From NCBI GenBank assembly GCA_902776435.1, contig CACYQB010000025.1, positions 1 through 64,000 of the forward strand: 64,000 nucleotides of DNA. Direction: 5' to 3'. The notes below the pieces were generated by a model. The model saw only the letters and a list, made by a program, of their open reading frames with translations, searched no databases and had not been told where the DNA came from. Position numbers and translations under genes: made by a program. This document shows, one piece after another, positions 20,050 to 28,077 of the stretch. The number at the start of each line of letters is the position of its first letter. Within the stretch, counting starts at the first letter, position 1. This DNA is from an uncultured Bacteroidales bacterium. GTDB lineage: Bacteria > Bacteroidota > Bacteroidia > Bacteroidales > Muribaculaceae.

Positions 20050-20133
20050 GTGGGCAGGCAGACCCGCGATGTGTGGAACGGCGGTCCCTCCTTGTCGAGG
20101 GAGGGGAATGGTTCGACTCCATCACCTGCCCAC
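20050..20133 (+). ncRNA. tRNA-like element 4
   Basis: 84 nt closed by a perfect 9-bp stem GTGGGCAGG/CCTGCCCAC. Middle hairpin TCCCTC/GAGGGA with loop CTTGTC, and a near-canonical T-arm ATGG-TTCGACT-CCAT (20108-20122). Homologous to element 3. The T-arm plus the closing stem recall the acceptor/T-arm stack of tRNA. Confidence 0.6.
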
Positions 20134-20143
20134 AATTTATAAA

Positions 20144-20239
20144 GTGTGAGCAAGTAGAGCGCATGATAGTTGGGACGGAGCGGCAATGCCAGCAATGGCA
20201 TTGATATGAGGGTGACTCGATAACCCCGATTGCTCACAC
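20144..20239 (+). ncRNA. tRNA-like element 5
   Basis: 96 nt closed by a perfect 10-bp stem GTGTGAGCAA/TTGCTCACAC. A 7-bp hairpin AATGCCA-GCAA-TGGCATT with a GNRA tetraloop replaces an anticodon arm. A T-arm-like GGGTG...AACCC with ACTCGAT follows. The segment ATGATAGTTGGGACGGAGC resembles the ATGATAGTGTGGAACG region of element 3. It ends 32 bp before the start codon of orfA. Confidence 0.5.
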
Positions 20240-20271
20240 AATTTGTGGCTAACCAAATAATTACATATCAA

Positions 20272-20562
20272 ATGGAAGACGTGGTTTCATATCAAAAGAT
20301 AGAAGACAGGAAAGTAAGAATTGCAGTCAGCCTGATCTACAAGAGACTGTTAAAGCCAACGTGCGATATCGTTGATTTGAGTTGGGATTTGTGGCACAAG
20401 TTCAGATTTGCAAACGAAAAAGAGCGAAAAAAGATGGCACTTAAATTCGTCAATAGGCAGCACTTTCAAGATTGCCTCGATCAAGTTACATGGATTAAGC
20501 TTGATAGTCCAGAAATACTTAAGGTAGTCTCAGAAGACGGCATCATAACAGTAACAGAATAA
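20272..20562 (+). CDS. Unknown small protein OrfA, paralogue of OrfB
   Basis: 96 aa, no family recognised. It shares with the next gene the core RKVRIAVSLIY...IVDLSWDLWHKF, followed by a beta-rich C-terminus (VTWIKLD ... EDGIITVTE). I chose ATG 20272 (MEDVVSYQK); frames upstream run into tRNA-like element 5. It is the first gene of a tight three-gene operon (11-bp gap to orfB) lying directly between tRNA-like elements 5 and 6, so an RNA-binding or RNA-processing role is an attractive but unproven guess. Confidence 0.6.
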   Translation: MEDVVSYQKIEDRKVRIAVSLIYKRLLKPTCDIVDLSWDLWHKFRFANEKERKKMALKFVNRQHFQDCLDQVTWIKLDSPEILKVVSEDGIITVTE

Positions 20563-20573
20563 ACCATCATAGA

Positions 20574-20843
20574 ATGAAAGAAAGGATAGTAAGAGTAGCC
20601 ATCAGCTTGATTTACTACAAGGCAGTAAGACCAGGCTTATTCATCGTGGATATGAGTTGGGATGTTTGGCGCAAGTTCTTATATGCCAGCCAATATAACA
20701 AGCAAGATATGATTGTCCCCAAAGTGGCACCAAGCGTTGATGGCTCCGTTAAGGAACTTGTTTGGATTCCGTTGGACAACCAAAACAAGTTGCAGGTTGT
20801 TGACGAAGATCGCGTCATCAAAATCAAATCATTAAACCAATGA
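20574..20843 (+). CDS. Unknown small protein OrfB, paralogue of OrfA
   Basis: 89 aa. It aligns with OrfA throughout: ERIVRVAISLIYYKAVRP, IVDMSWDVWRKFLYAS, then a hydrophobic strand pair VWIPLDNQ and EDRVIKIK. Small, soluble, mixed alpha/beta; no signal peptide. The duplicate probably forms a hetero- or homodimer with OrfA. The stop overlaps the start of orfC (ATGA). Confidence 0.6.
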   Translation: MKERIVRVAISLIYYKAVRPGLFIVDMSWDVWRKFLYASQYNKQDMIVPKVAPSVDGSVKELVWIPLDNQNKLQVVDEDRVIKIKSLNQ

Positions 20844-21400
20844 ATCATATGAGAATAAGAAACTGGTATAGCGAGAGAGCGCGGCTATTGCAAGAGATAT
20901 CCCTTCAACAGCCCATAACAACTGATCATATAAGTATTAGATTTAAGAAACTGGAGAGCGAACAATCGGTGATGGTCATTCATGTTGATTACGAAGAGGT
21001 CAAGAAACGCAAGTCGAAAACGCTCCATATTCCTATGAGTGATGAGAACTTGGCCCTGTCTTATCTTCACGAATGGCTCCTATATATCAACCTCACTTGG
21101 TGCTGTGGTTCAGCTTCTGTTACCGTTGACAATGGAGAGGATAAATACACATTGAGCTTTGAGCCTGTCATCCACTACGACAAACGCAAGTTCAAAAATA
21201 TGGCGAATGATATCTTTGAAACCGCATATTTCTATGTGTACAGTTCAAAGAAGAAACGCATTGTCCTGTCGGCTTATATTGATTCTTTCTGGTTCTTTAG
21301 CCATTTTGGTTCAATGATGATGAAGCACATTAAGGAGCATCAAATCTTTGAACTTGATGAAAATGGCAATCTTGCATCAATCCGCGAATCCGTAGAATAA
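20840..21400 (+). CDS. Unknown protein OrfC
   Basis: 186 aa, not recognised. It is predicted soluble and alpha/beta, with a region rich in aromatic residues (LLYINLTWCCGSASVTVDN; DSFWFFSHFGSMMMKH). No obvious catalytic motif. It is coupled to orfB by a 4-bp ATGA overlap; a second ATG nine bases on is an alternative start. The gene ends one base before tRNA-like element 6, so the operon is framed by these elements on both sides. Confidence 0.6.
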   Translation: MNHMRIRNWYSERARLLQEISLQQPITTDHISIRFKKLESEQSVMVIHVDYEEVKKRKSKTLHIPMSDENLALSYLHEWLLYINLTWCCGSASVTVDNGEDKYTLSFEPVIHYDKRKFKNMANDIFETAYFYVYSSKKKRIVLSAYIDSFWFFSHFGSMMMKHIKEHQIFELDENGNLASIRESVE

Positions 21401-21401
21401 T

Positions 21402-21466
21402 CAAGTGTGGGTGAATGACGGTTGTTAGTGACAATCGCAGGTTTGAATCCTGCACCCCCACACTTG
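21402..21466 (+). ncRNA. tRNA-like element 6 (minimal, D-arm-less)
   Basis: 65 nt closed by a perfect 10-bp stem CAAGTGTGGG/CCCACACTTG. It contains a 7-bp hairpin CGGTTGT-TAGTG-ACAATCG and a textbook T-arm GCAGG-TTTGAAT-CCTGC (21437-21453). A TTTT run follows, so it could also terminate the orfABC transcript. The T-loop matches that of the true tRNA-Arg in this window. Confidence 0.6.
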
Positions 21467-21513
21467 TTTTAAGAAGATAACTAACATGTTTCATTATAAA
21501 AATACATTTAATC

Positions 21514-21906
21514 ATGAAGAAATTATTCTTATTCTTTTCACTGATGGTTGCCACTATGGCCTTAGTATCCTGCGGCAACGATGACGAACCAAACCTGCAG
21601 TTTGACAAAGAAACCATTGTTGGTGCATGGGAAATCACCGAAGTACAAGGTACCCCTGAATGGTGGTGGATCGCCAAGGGCACTGCGCTCACGTTCAATT
21701 CCAACGGCACTTGCTCTACAGGATTCTCTATGGAAGACTCCTATAAGATTGAGGGCGGCCAGGTCAAGACCTATTACGCCGAAACACAAGAGCCGATGTA
21801 CATTTATGAACTCCAGGGTAAAAAGGGGAATACCTTGACCGTTAAGATGAAAGGAACGCTCGATGAGAGCAACCTTTCAACGGTCTTCAAAATGACCAAG
21901 AAATAA
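21514..21906 (+). CDS. Small lipocalin-like lipoprotein
   Basis: 130 aa with a lipoprotein signal peptide: MKKLFLFFSLMVATMALVSC, lipobox LVSC with Cys20 as the acylation site, followed by GNDDEP, the usual Bacteroidetes lipoprotein export-type region. The mature part (ETIVGAWEITEVQG ... NTLTVKMKG) fits a small beta-barrel lipocalin-like fold common in Bacteroidales. It is probably an independent gene unrelated to the adjoining RNA elements. Confidence 0.75.
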   Translation: MKKLFLFFSLMVATMALVSCGNDDEPNLQFDKETIVGAWEITEVQGTPEWWWIAKGTALTFNSNGTCSTGFSMEDSYKIEGGQVKTYYAETQEPMYIYELQGKKGNTLTVKMKGTLDESNLSTVFKMTKK

Positions 21907-21988
21907 AACTATTGCAACAAGTAACCCAAATTTTAACTGAGATATTCATGGATTGGAGCGGGTCAGAAATGACTCGCTCCTTCTGACA

Positions 21989-22849
21989 CTATTTTCTTCG
22001 TTGCTCATCAATGAAAATCTGTATTTCACCTAAATCTCCAATCTCTTTCGGAAGAACGAACATATTGTACGGACTTGCTAGTTTCTTGAAATGCTCCTTT
22101 ATAGCAACAATATCTAGTTCTTCAATAGACTTATTGCTATTGAATCCAACTGGATCAATATGACAAACCTTCCAGTCAGGCAAAGAGAAACCACCTAACG
22201 GCCTTGTGTACTTGCCTTTGTTCTTGACGTCTTCAGTTTGCATGAAAACCATTGGTATTTCGTTATTGAAAAGCATTCCCTTTAGTTGTTTGAGCGTGTA
22301 AGTCTCGTTATTCATAACACGACCACATACCCAAATAGAAAAAGTATTATCGCTAACAATAATTTCTCGCTTACTTGGGTGGATGAAGGATTGACCTTTG
22401 AGCTTATTTGCATCTTTTCTGATGATTAAGGGCATTTCTTCGTCTTCAATCCACTCATTGATCACTTGTTCCCAGGATTCTAGAACATCATTACCTATGT
22501 ACGGGTTATGTTCTGATCCCTTCCAAAGTAAGGCTATCTCTTTGATTTTTTCACGGATTTCATCTCCAATTAAATCCTTTTTGGGTAAACTCTTCACTGG
22601 CGTTTCTTTCAAAAAGCCAGTCGTTCCTGTCAGGAACTGTAAAGCTTTTCTGGGTGGATGGCTCATGTGGTAAATACCACTATCCCTATAGCTTTTAGAT
22701 GCTACAACATTCGGAAACACTCGATAGAAATCCGCTTTCGTCATTTGAAAAGTCCCATCTGGAGTATGAACAGCAAAGATATCGTCATCATTTAATGGTT
22801 CAATAACGTCTGCCTTGAAACATAACCTACTAAAAGAATACTCAACCAT
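21989..22849 (-). CDS. Unknown 286-aa protein, possible HNH-like C-terminus
   Basis: Two parts are visible. The N-terminal 75 residues (FAVHTPDGTFQMTKADFYRVFPNVV...YRDSGIYHM) form a small domain I associate with Bacteroidetes accessory proteins of unknown role. The C-terminal half (WKVCHIDPVGF ... ASPYNMFVLPKEIGDLGEIQIFI) contains His and Asn residues spaced like those of some HNH-type restriction proteins, but I cannot confirm a metal site. It has its own promoter box (TAAATTTG upstream of the ATG) and is separated from the E1-like gene by a terminator, so it is not in the same transcript. Confidence 0.5.
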   Translation of the reverse strand: MVEYSFSRLCFKADVIEPLNDDDIFAVHTPDGTFQMTKADFYRVFPNVVASKSYRDSGIYHMSHPPRKALQFLTGTTGFLKETPVKSLPKKDLIGDEIREKIKEIALLWKGSEHNPYIGNDVLESWEQVINEWIEDEEMPLIIRKDANKLKGQSFIHPSKREIIVSDNTFSIWVCGRVMNNETYTLKQLKGMLFNNEIPMVFMQTEDVKNKGKYTRPLGGFSLPDWKVCHIDPVGFNSNKSIEELDIVAIKEHFKKLASPYNMFVLPKEIGDLGEIQIFIDEQRRK

Positions 22850-22955
22850 AATCTGAATCTAATTAAACATAGTGGCAAATTTACATCCTTTTGTTGAATC
22901 AAGTTGTTATGAAAGTCTTATTTGTTTTACTTTTCAGCCTTTTTGGAAAAAATCA

Positions 22956-22990
22956 GCACCACTAATGCCCTCATCCGGCTTTAGTGGTGC
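22956..22990 (-). terminator. Terminator of the E1-like gene
   Basis: On the minus strand, GCACCACTAA and TTAGTGGTGC form a 10-bp stem with a 15-nt loop, followed by TGATTTTTTCC. It lies 23 bp after the E1-like stop codon. Confidence 0.8.
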
Positions 22991-23012
22991 AGTGTAGAGC
23001 TAGATACATCTT

Positions 23013-23774
23013 TTATGTCAGCTGATCTTCTTTGATTGTATCCAGATAGAACTTTGGATACCTTTGATACTTTTCTCCAACTGCAATTTTGTAGCACAAG
23101 TGGGTAGCGATTCCTCCGATGAGCCATGAAGCGACTGCTAGTTGGGGTGGGGATTGCAAGCCATTCTCGTTTTCGTATGTCGCCACAACCTGCTCAATCC
23201 ACGGCTTTGGATCACCCCAAAACCTGTAATAATTCATGATGTGTTTCACAAGCTTCACTTCAAAACCTCGGTATGAGCCATCGAACATCTCATTCAGCTG
23301 TATCCCTGACGGAGAGACGACAAAAACAAGTCCAGCCCATCCAATGTTATATGGATGCAGGACTGGCAAGTTGTACTTTTGGCACCATTCATCAAATAAG
23401 AATGGTACATCTGAGTTGTATCTCAAAGCATTTATTGCAATGTTGCGTCCTTTAACCAGGCCTTCAACATTATCTTCATCAATGACTTCATCAATGATAC
23501 TAATATTTGCGTCAGGATTAATCTCCATCAGGCGCCTTTTAAGGGCATTGACTTTAGGTGACCCGATATCATTATAGGTATAGTTCTGGTGATTCAAGTC
23601 TGATTCCTCTACGACTTCGTCATCTACTATCGTGAGTGTTTCAAAGCCAAAACGCAGCAGACATTCGGCGATGACACCACCTATGCCAGCGCCAGCAATA
23701 ATGATTTTGAAAAACTTAATTCTTGATTGCTGTTCTTCTCGAACGTAAACTCTGTTTCTTGAATATCTTTCCAT
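23013..23774 (-). CDS. E1/ThiF/MoeB-like adenylating protein
   Basis: 253 aa with the E1-type Rossmann fold: FFKIIIAGAGIGGVIAE (GxGxxG at residues 28-33), the ribose-contacting DD at 51-52, the ESDLNHQNYTYNDIG segment typical of E1 enzymes and K74/N76. ThiF/MoeB/E1 proteins adenylate a C-terminal Gly or a small ubiquitin-like protein. No ubiquitin-like, E2, JAB or ThiS gene is next to it, and the catalytic cysteine is not obvious. It may act in a conflict system or on a peptide. I chose ATG 23774 (MERYSRNR); the upstream frame overlaps the promoter. Confidence 0.75.
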   Translation of the reverse strand: MERYSRNRVYVREEQQSRIKFFKIIIAGAGIGGVIAECLLRFGFETLTIVDDEVVEESDLNHQNYTYNDIGSPKVNALKRRLMEINPDANISIIDEVIDEDNVEGLVKGRNIAINALRYNSDVPFLFDEWCQKYNLPVLHPYNIGWAGLVFVVSPSGIQLNEMFDGSYRGFEVKLVKHIMNYYRFWGDPKPWIEQVVATYENENGLQSPPQLAVASWLIGGIATHLCYKIAVGEKYQRYPKFYLDTIKEDQLT

Positions 23775-23797
23775 TTTTTCAAATATTAATTTTTCCA

Positions 23798-23882
23798 CAA
23801 AAGTATATCTGACCAAATTCTGATGCAATACCCAAATGGGTCTTTCTGACTGATTGACAGGAACTTTGACCCATTTGGGTAT
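23798..23882 (-). promoter_or_regulatory. Promoter and double ACCCATTTGGGT operator of the E1-like gene
   Basis: -7 box TACTTTTG (minus strand, 23805-23798). Two palindromic 12-mers lie upstream, ACCCAAATGGGT (23830-23841) and ACCCATTTGGGT (23869-23880), and together they also make an inverted pair (TACCCAAATGGGTC/GACCCATTTGGGTA). The nearer copy is centred 37.5 bp from the end of the -7 box, about -41.5 from the start site, a class II activator position. The same element at the same distance is found before the BspA-like gene. Confidence 0.65.
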
Positions 23883-23927
23883 ATTTTCTGAGAGAATGAA
23901 ACACAGTAATTTAAAACATAGAGGCAA

Positions 23928-24542
23928 ACTCGATGTGGTTTAATTAAAAAGCTGGAGAGGCGATAGAAGTAATCAGAAGTCGATAGAAGACCTAACAGAA
24001 ACATGAGCAAAATGCCATAGATACGCCACAGAAAAGGTGATAGAAAAACAATACTGAAGTGATGGAAAACGTGATAGAAAAAGTTTCCTCAATAGGGTTT
24101 TGAATTGAGGGTAGAGAAATATTTGCTACATGGAGAGATATAGACAACAATATAAGTAGCATGAATAAATATGAGTTGTTAGATCAGTTTGATGCCTTGC
24201 TACACATCACACATGCGAGACTAAAACAAGTTTAGTTCAAACTGCGCATATATAGCAAAGCAGCAAACCAAACCTCTGTGTTTCTGGTTAAAACGCCGTC
24301 AATGAACGAAAATCTGTGGAGAAGCATAGTCGTTCTAAATCTCAAGACAATTTAATAACTTATTACAGAAACGGAGTTATGTGAAAGCAACACCGACCTT
24401 CAGACTAAATGCAAAGTACATCCGAGTTATAAACCAAACTAAAACCTATTGACCACAATCAGTTTCCCTCGATATTGATGTGGTGAAATCATTGAGAATG
24501 GCTTCTGGGCAATTTCTTTTCGCACTTTTCATATAGTGATGG
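23928..24542. other. 615-bp intergenic region with GATAGAA repeats
   Basis: No credible gene. It contains five copies of a loose motif (C/T)GATRGAA at 23961, 23981, 24039, 24060 and 24072, four of them spaced by 20-21 bp (two helical turns) within pairs. The rest is AT-rich and unremarkable. Confidence 0.35.
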
Positions 24543-25157
24543 TTACTTCATTAGGAAGGTGTAGAGTTCCCAGTACTTGGAGATGGCAAGGTCGTAGAGG
24601 ATTTTCTTTTCTCTGGCGTCACTGCCTAACAGGATGGACAGGTAGTTCCAGAAGGATTTGCGATGGTGATGATGTTTGATGTGCGCCATCTCGTGTAATA
24701 TTGTTTCGTCCATCAATGCCGGTGGGAAAATCACGATCAGAGGTGACAGGCGAATGTGGTTATCAAATGTGCACTGTCCCAAAACGCCTATCCTCAGTTT
24801 CTTGACGGTTACGCTCTGGGCATATAACTGGTGCCTGTTTTCGAGTTCATGCAACCTTTTGGGCAAGGAGATGGAAGCTCTTGCCATAATCGTGTCCCGA
24901 ATATTCTCCCTCAGCCATTTCTGGAGGCGCAAGTTCTCGAATTTCTGGCTCTCATGGTACAAAACGAACAACCGTGAATAATCCTCGCTGTGGATGAGGT
25001 GAACGCATGTGGTACCAGCCATATAGGTCCTGCGCCTTGGATGATCCATTTTGCAAAACGCTAGCAAATCGCTCTTGTCACATGATTGCCATTCAAGGCA
25101 GAATTGTGGGAAACGCAGTCTGGTATTGGGATTTATCCAAAACTGCGGCTGTTTCAT
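24543..25157 (-). CDS. YgjP/DUF45-type zinc metallopeptidase
   Basis: 204 aa, last gene of the FtsZ-like operon. Residues 155-159 HEMAH give the HExxH zinc motif, and HHHHRKSFW follows, matching the HExxH...H..FW layout of YgjP-like (M48-related) peptidases. No signal peptide, so cytoplasmic. I chose ATG 25157, which overlaps the stop of the VWA gene as ATGA; an alternative start lies at 25172. In this operon it could process or disassemble a protein complex remodelled by the MoxR-VWA pair (inference). Confidence 0.75.
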   Translation of the reverse strand: MKQPQFWINPNTRLRFPQFCLEWQSCDKSDLLAFCKMDHPRRRTYMAGTTCVHLIHSEDYSRLFVLYHESQKFENLRLQKWLRENIRDTIMARASISLPKRLHELENRHQLYAQSVTVKKLRIGVLGQCTFDNHIRLSPLIVIFPPALMDETILHEMAHIKHHHHRKSFWNYLSILLGSDAREKKILYDLAISKYWELYTFLMK

Positions 25158-26521
25158 ATTTGAACGCTCCATATCTTGTCTAATATACTATTATAGGCAT
25201 TCGAACCACTATGTATTTTGAGCCCGTAAAAACGTGTGCCCTTTGCTCGTTCCTTATTCATTTTATCTCTCGTTTTCGGTTGTGGTACACTAAAGTAGAA
25301 ATCGCTGATGATTAAAACATCGGCCATACTGAAATTTGAAGTTTGCAACATCCTGAGTGCATCTTTGAGCATCTCTTCGCCATCAGTCCCGCCGGTGAAC
25401 GAGTTGTCCAGGAAGTCGTTGAGTTTTCTCCAACTCCCAGGAAGAGACAGATCCAGAGTCTGAGCCCTTACCGAGAAAGATATCAGATAGCATTTGCGTT
25501 TCTGTTTCTTGGCCATCCTGAGCAGTTGCAGGAGAAGGGTTTTTGCCAATTGGATGCGTTTCCCGCTCATCGAACCACTCGTGTCAAGACTGACGATGAT
25601 GGGGCCTTTCTCCAGCTGGGGTTTCTTTTCCTTTGTTTGTTCTGTTTTCATCTGGCTTTGCTCCTTGGGCTTGTTAGCAAACAGTTGGAGTTTCTTGGTG
25701 GCATACTTGAGGTAGAAGAAATCCTCTGTCTGCGGGTCTGCCATGATGGCCATCTCAACGGGCAACACATGCCTCAGGTCATTGCCGTTGGACACCTCTT
25801 CAATCTCCACAGCTGGCTTTGGGGGCGACGGCAACAGGGGCAGGTAACGCTTGATGGTATTATCCATATCGTCTTCACGTTTAGGCGGCTGCTCTCGGCC
25901 CATAGTGCGGACAATTTCGGCCAATGCCGGATAGGAATAAACTAGTTTCTCGACTTTCTTTCGTTGCTTATAGTCAGCCAATCCCCACTCTTTCACGCGA
26001 TGTTCCCAGTTATTCTTATTTCTTCGGATAGCCAGTTCCTTCATGCGTTGGAGCTGTTGGTCGCATGCCTTGTCCCAGTCCTTGACCAATGAGGTGAAAA
26101 TGGCTTCAAGGTCATCCTTGTTCTTCATTTGTTCCACATAGCCATCAATATTCACCTCAAAGGGCTTGTACTGGTACTTGAGGGTTCTATAGACTTGGCT
26201 CCAGAGTTTACGTTTTTGACCGATATCGCCTGCAGCAAAGGCAGCGATCAAAGCCTTCTCTTGTCTGTGGTTCTCCTCAATGGGTTGAAAGAGCTTCAGC
26301 ATGGCCTCGATGAACTTCATTAGCTCATCCTTCAGGACCTCAATCCACAACGGGTCCTGGCTCTCCAGTTGAGGGTTGTCTTGAACCGTCTGGCTGATGA
26401 AACCTCCCAACACGTCCCCTTGAGGGATGCTGTCTGGCAACTGCCCCCTGTCCATGTAGAAGTCAAAGGCGTCATCGTATTCCCGTAACTTCTTGGAGAT
26501 ATCCGTTGTGTTGTCTTTCAT
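25154..26521 (-). CDS. VWA-domain protein (MoxR partner)
   Basis: 455 aa. The N-terminal 300 residues are helical and charged. The C-terminal von Willebrand A domain has an intact MIDAS: DTSGSMS at 313-319, a later TGGTDGEE segment carrying the conserved Thr/Asp, and LIISDF. The layout resembles ViaA of the RavA-ViaA system and CoxE-like proteins, which act as metal-dependent adaptors for MoxR ATPases. Its start overlaps the stop of the MoxR gene by 4 bp. Confidence 0.82.
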   Translation of the reverse strand: MKDNTTDISKKLREYDDAFDFYMDRGQLPDSIPQGDVLGGFISQTVQDNPQLESQDPLWIEVLKDELMKFIEAMLKLFQPIEENHRQEKALIAAFAAGDIGQKRKLWSQVYRTLKYQYKPFEVNIDGYVEQMKNKDDLEAIFTSLVKDWDKACDQQLQRMKELAIRRNKNNWEHRVKEWGLADYKQRKKVEKLVYSYPALAEIVRTMGREQPPKREDDMDNTIKRYLPLLPSPPKPAVEIEEVSNGNDLRHVLPVEMAIMADPQTEDFFYLKYATKKLQLFANKPKEQSQMKTEQTKEKKPQLEKGPIIVSLDTSGSMSGKRIQLAKTLLLQLLRMAKKQKRKCYLISFSVRAQTLDLSLPGSWRKLNDFLDNSFTGGTDGEEMLKDALRMLQTSNFSMADVLIISDFYFSVPQPKTRDKMNKERAKGTRFYGLKIHSGSNAYNSILDKIWSVQI

Positions 26522-28077
26522 AGCAACCCTTTGGCGTTATGCACTTTCACTGCCACCTCATTGAATCTCTTCTCGCATTGCGACAGATACTTGTTGACGA
26601 GTTTCAAGTCATCATTAGAAAGGAACAAGTGCGTGGTACGGGCAAACTTTTCTTGTAACTGTGTGAGTTGTGGATGTATCTCGTTATTCATGATCTCTAT
26701 CGCCGTTTTAGCCCAATTATGGGCTTTGATACCGTCTCCTGTGACTCCACCCCCATTGAGGATTGAATTCACCATCCCTTCAAAGGCGTATGGCGTGCCG
26801 TCAACGATAATGCCACCATTGCACTTCAACAGTTTCACTTTTTTCACTTGAGAACTATTGTTGCTTTTGTAATCAAACGGCGTGCCCGTATAGATGGCAC
26901 GAACAATCCATGCGTTTTTCGCATCATCCCGGTAAAGAATGCCATCAATGGGTTTCTTGACACCGAGGTGATTGTAGTCATGTTTATAGAACAGACATTG
27001 GCCCTTGGGGAAGTTCTGCAACGAGTAATACATCAGGTTGGTCAAGAGGAATGATTCTGATTGTTTCTTCTTGCCTTTCGGTTGTATTGCTGGCTCGGCG
27101 CTGAATTTCAATTCGCGTTCAAGGTCTTTTCCCATCTTGTCAAGTCTGTCGCAGACAGAGGCAGTGATGCTTTTCAATACTATATCCACTATCGTCGTTA
27201 TCGTCTCGGCCTTGTTCCACAGGCAATGGATCAGTAGCGGGATATCCGTCACATCGATGGCTTTACGACCATTCAGGAAAGCGGATGCCCTCATCAGACG
27301 GAAACATTTTTTCCACCGACGGTCAGAAACGTAATAGTCCATCTCGTTCACTTCGTCATTCTTGGTCTTTTCCTTCAAGCGCTTGCGGATGTCAGTAATT
27401 GCGTAACAGACATCATCGGGGATGTCAATCTTACCAATGCTGTACTGCCAGGCTTCATACACATCATCTGTTATCAGGCAATCGTCGGGTACAATAGGAT
27501 CGGGACCTGTCTCTTGTCGGATCATCTTAAAGAATGCCGCTTCGCTATTGATGCAGTTCGACACCATGCGTACCAGAAAGCGGTCCCACAACGCCTCAAG
27601 CCCTTCGTCCTCTGCTGGTAGTTCGTTGCTGGCAGCAATCAGTCCTTTCATGGGCAAATGGATCGTTTCACGTCCGTTTTGGAAGATTCGTTCATTGATG
27701 GCCGTGAGTAGTGAGTTCTGGATACTGGGGCTCGCTTTCCAAATCTCATCCAGGAACACGACGGTTGCAGTCGGCAGAAAACCGTCCACAACTCGCTCAT
27801 ACCTGTCCTCGTTCTTCAACAGGGATATCGAGACTGGACCGAAAATCTCGTCCGGGGTGCTGAAACGCGACATGAGATATTCAAAGGCTCGGCTATCCTT
27901 GAAAGCCATCTTCAACCGACGTGCGACGAGGCTTTTTGCCGTGCCAGGAGGGCCAAGCAAAAAAATGCTCTCCCCGGCGATGGCGCTCAACAAAGCCATC
28001 GCGAGGATATGCTCTTTCTCAAAAATACCTTGTGACAGCACCTTGAGCAGCGTTTTTATTTGTGTTTCAACTTTCAT
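26518..28077 (-). CDS. MoxR/RavA-type AAA+ ATPase
   Basis: 519 aa. Walker A GPPGTAKS at residues 42-49, Walker B VVFLDE at 106-111, and the MoxR-type segment RFSTPDEIFGPVS after helix 2. The C-terminal 250 residues resemble the RavA extension. MoxR ATPases remodel protein complexes together with VWA partners, such as the one encoded next. I chose ATG 28077 (MKVETQIK), which overlaps the end of the FtsZ-like gene by 11 bp; the longer frame has no homology-like sequence. Confidence 0.85.
   Translation of the reverse strand: MKVETQIKTLLKVLSQGIFEKEHILAMALLSAIAGESIFLLGPPGTAKSLVARRLKMAFKDSRAFEYLMSRFSTPDEIFGPVSISLLKNEDRYERVVDGFLPTATVVFLDEIWKASPSIQNSLLTAINERIFQNGRETIHLPMKGLIAASNELPAEDEGLEALWDRFLVRMVSNCINSEAAFFKMIRQETGPDPIVPDDCLITDDVYEAWQYSIGKIDIPDDVCYAITDIRKRLKEKTKNDEVNEMDYYVSDRRWKKCFRLMRASAFLNGRKAIDVTDIPLLIHCLWNKAETITTIVDIVLKSITASVCDRLDKMGKDLERELKFSAEPAIQPKGKKKQSESFLLTNLMYYSLQNFPKGQCLFYKHDYNHLGVKKPIDGILYRDDAKNAWIVRAIYTGTPFDYKSNNSSQVKKVKLLKCNGGIIVDGTPYAFEGMVNSILNGGGVTGDGIKAHNWAKTAIEIMNNEIHPQLTQLQEKFARTTHLFLSNDDLKLVNKYLSQCEKRFNEVAVKVHNAKGLL

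Noticed and set aside
19965..20237. A 90-codon open frame on the minus strand
   Set aside because: It runs across tRNA-like elements 3 to 5, and its repeated GDG-type words are simply translated T-arm repeats. No start signal or family.
19753..20239. CRISPR array or integron attC array as an explanation for the stem-closed units
   Set aside because: Units differ in sequence and length, there are no uniform repeats or spacers, and no GTTRRRY core sites or integron integrase.
25343..25945. 200-codon plus-strand frame opposite the VWA gene
   Set aside because: Antisense to a well-supported VWA domain with an intact MIDAS; no homology-like features.
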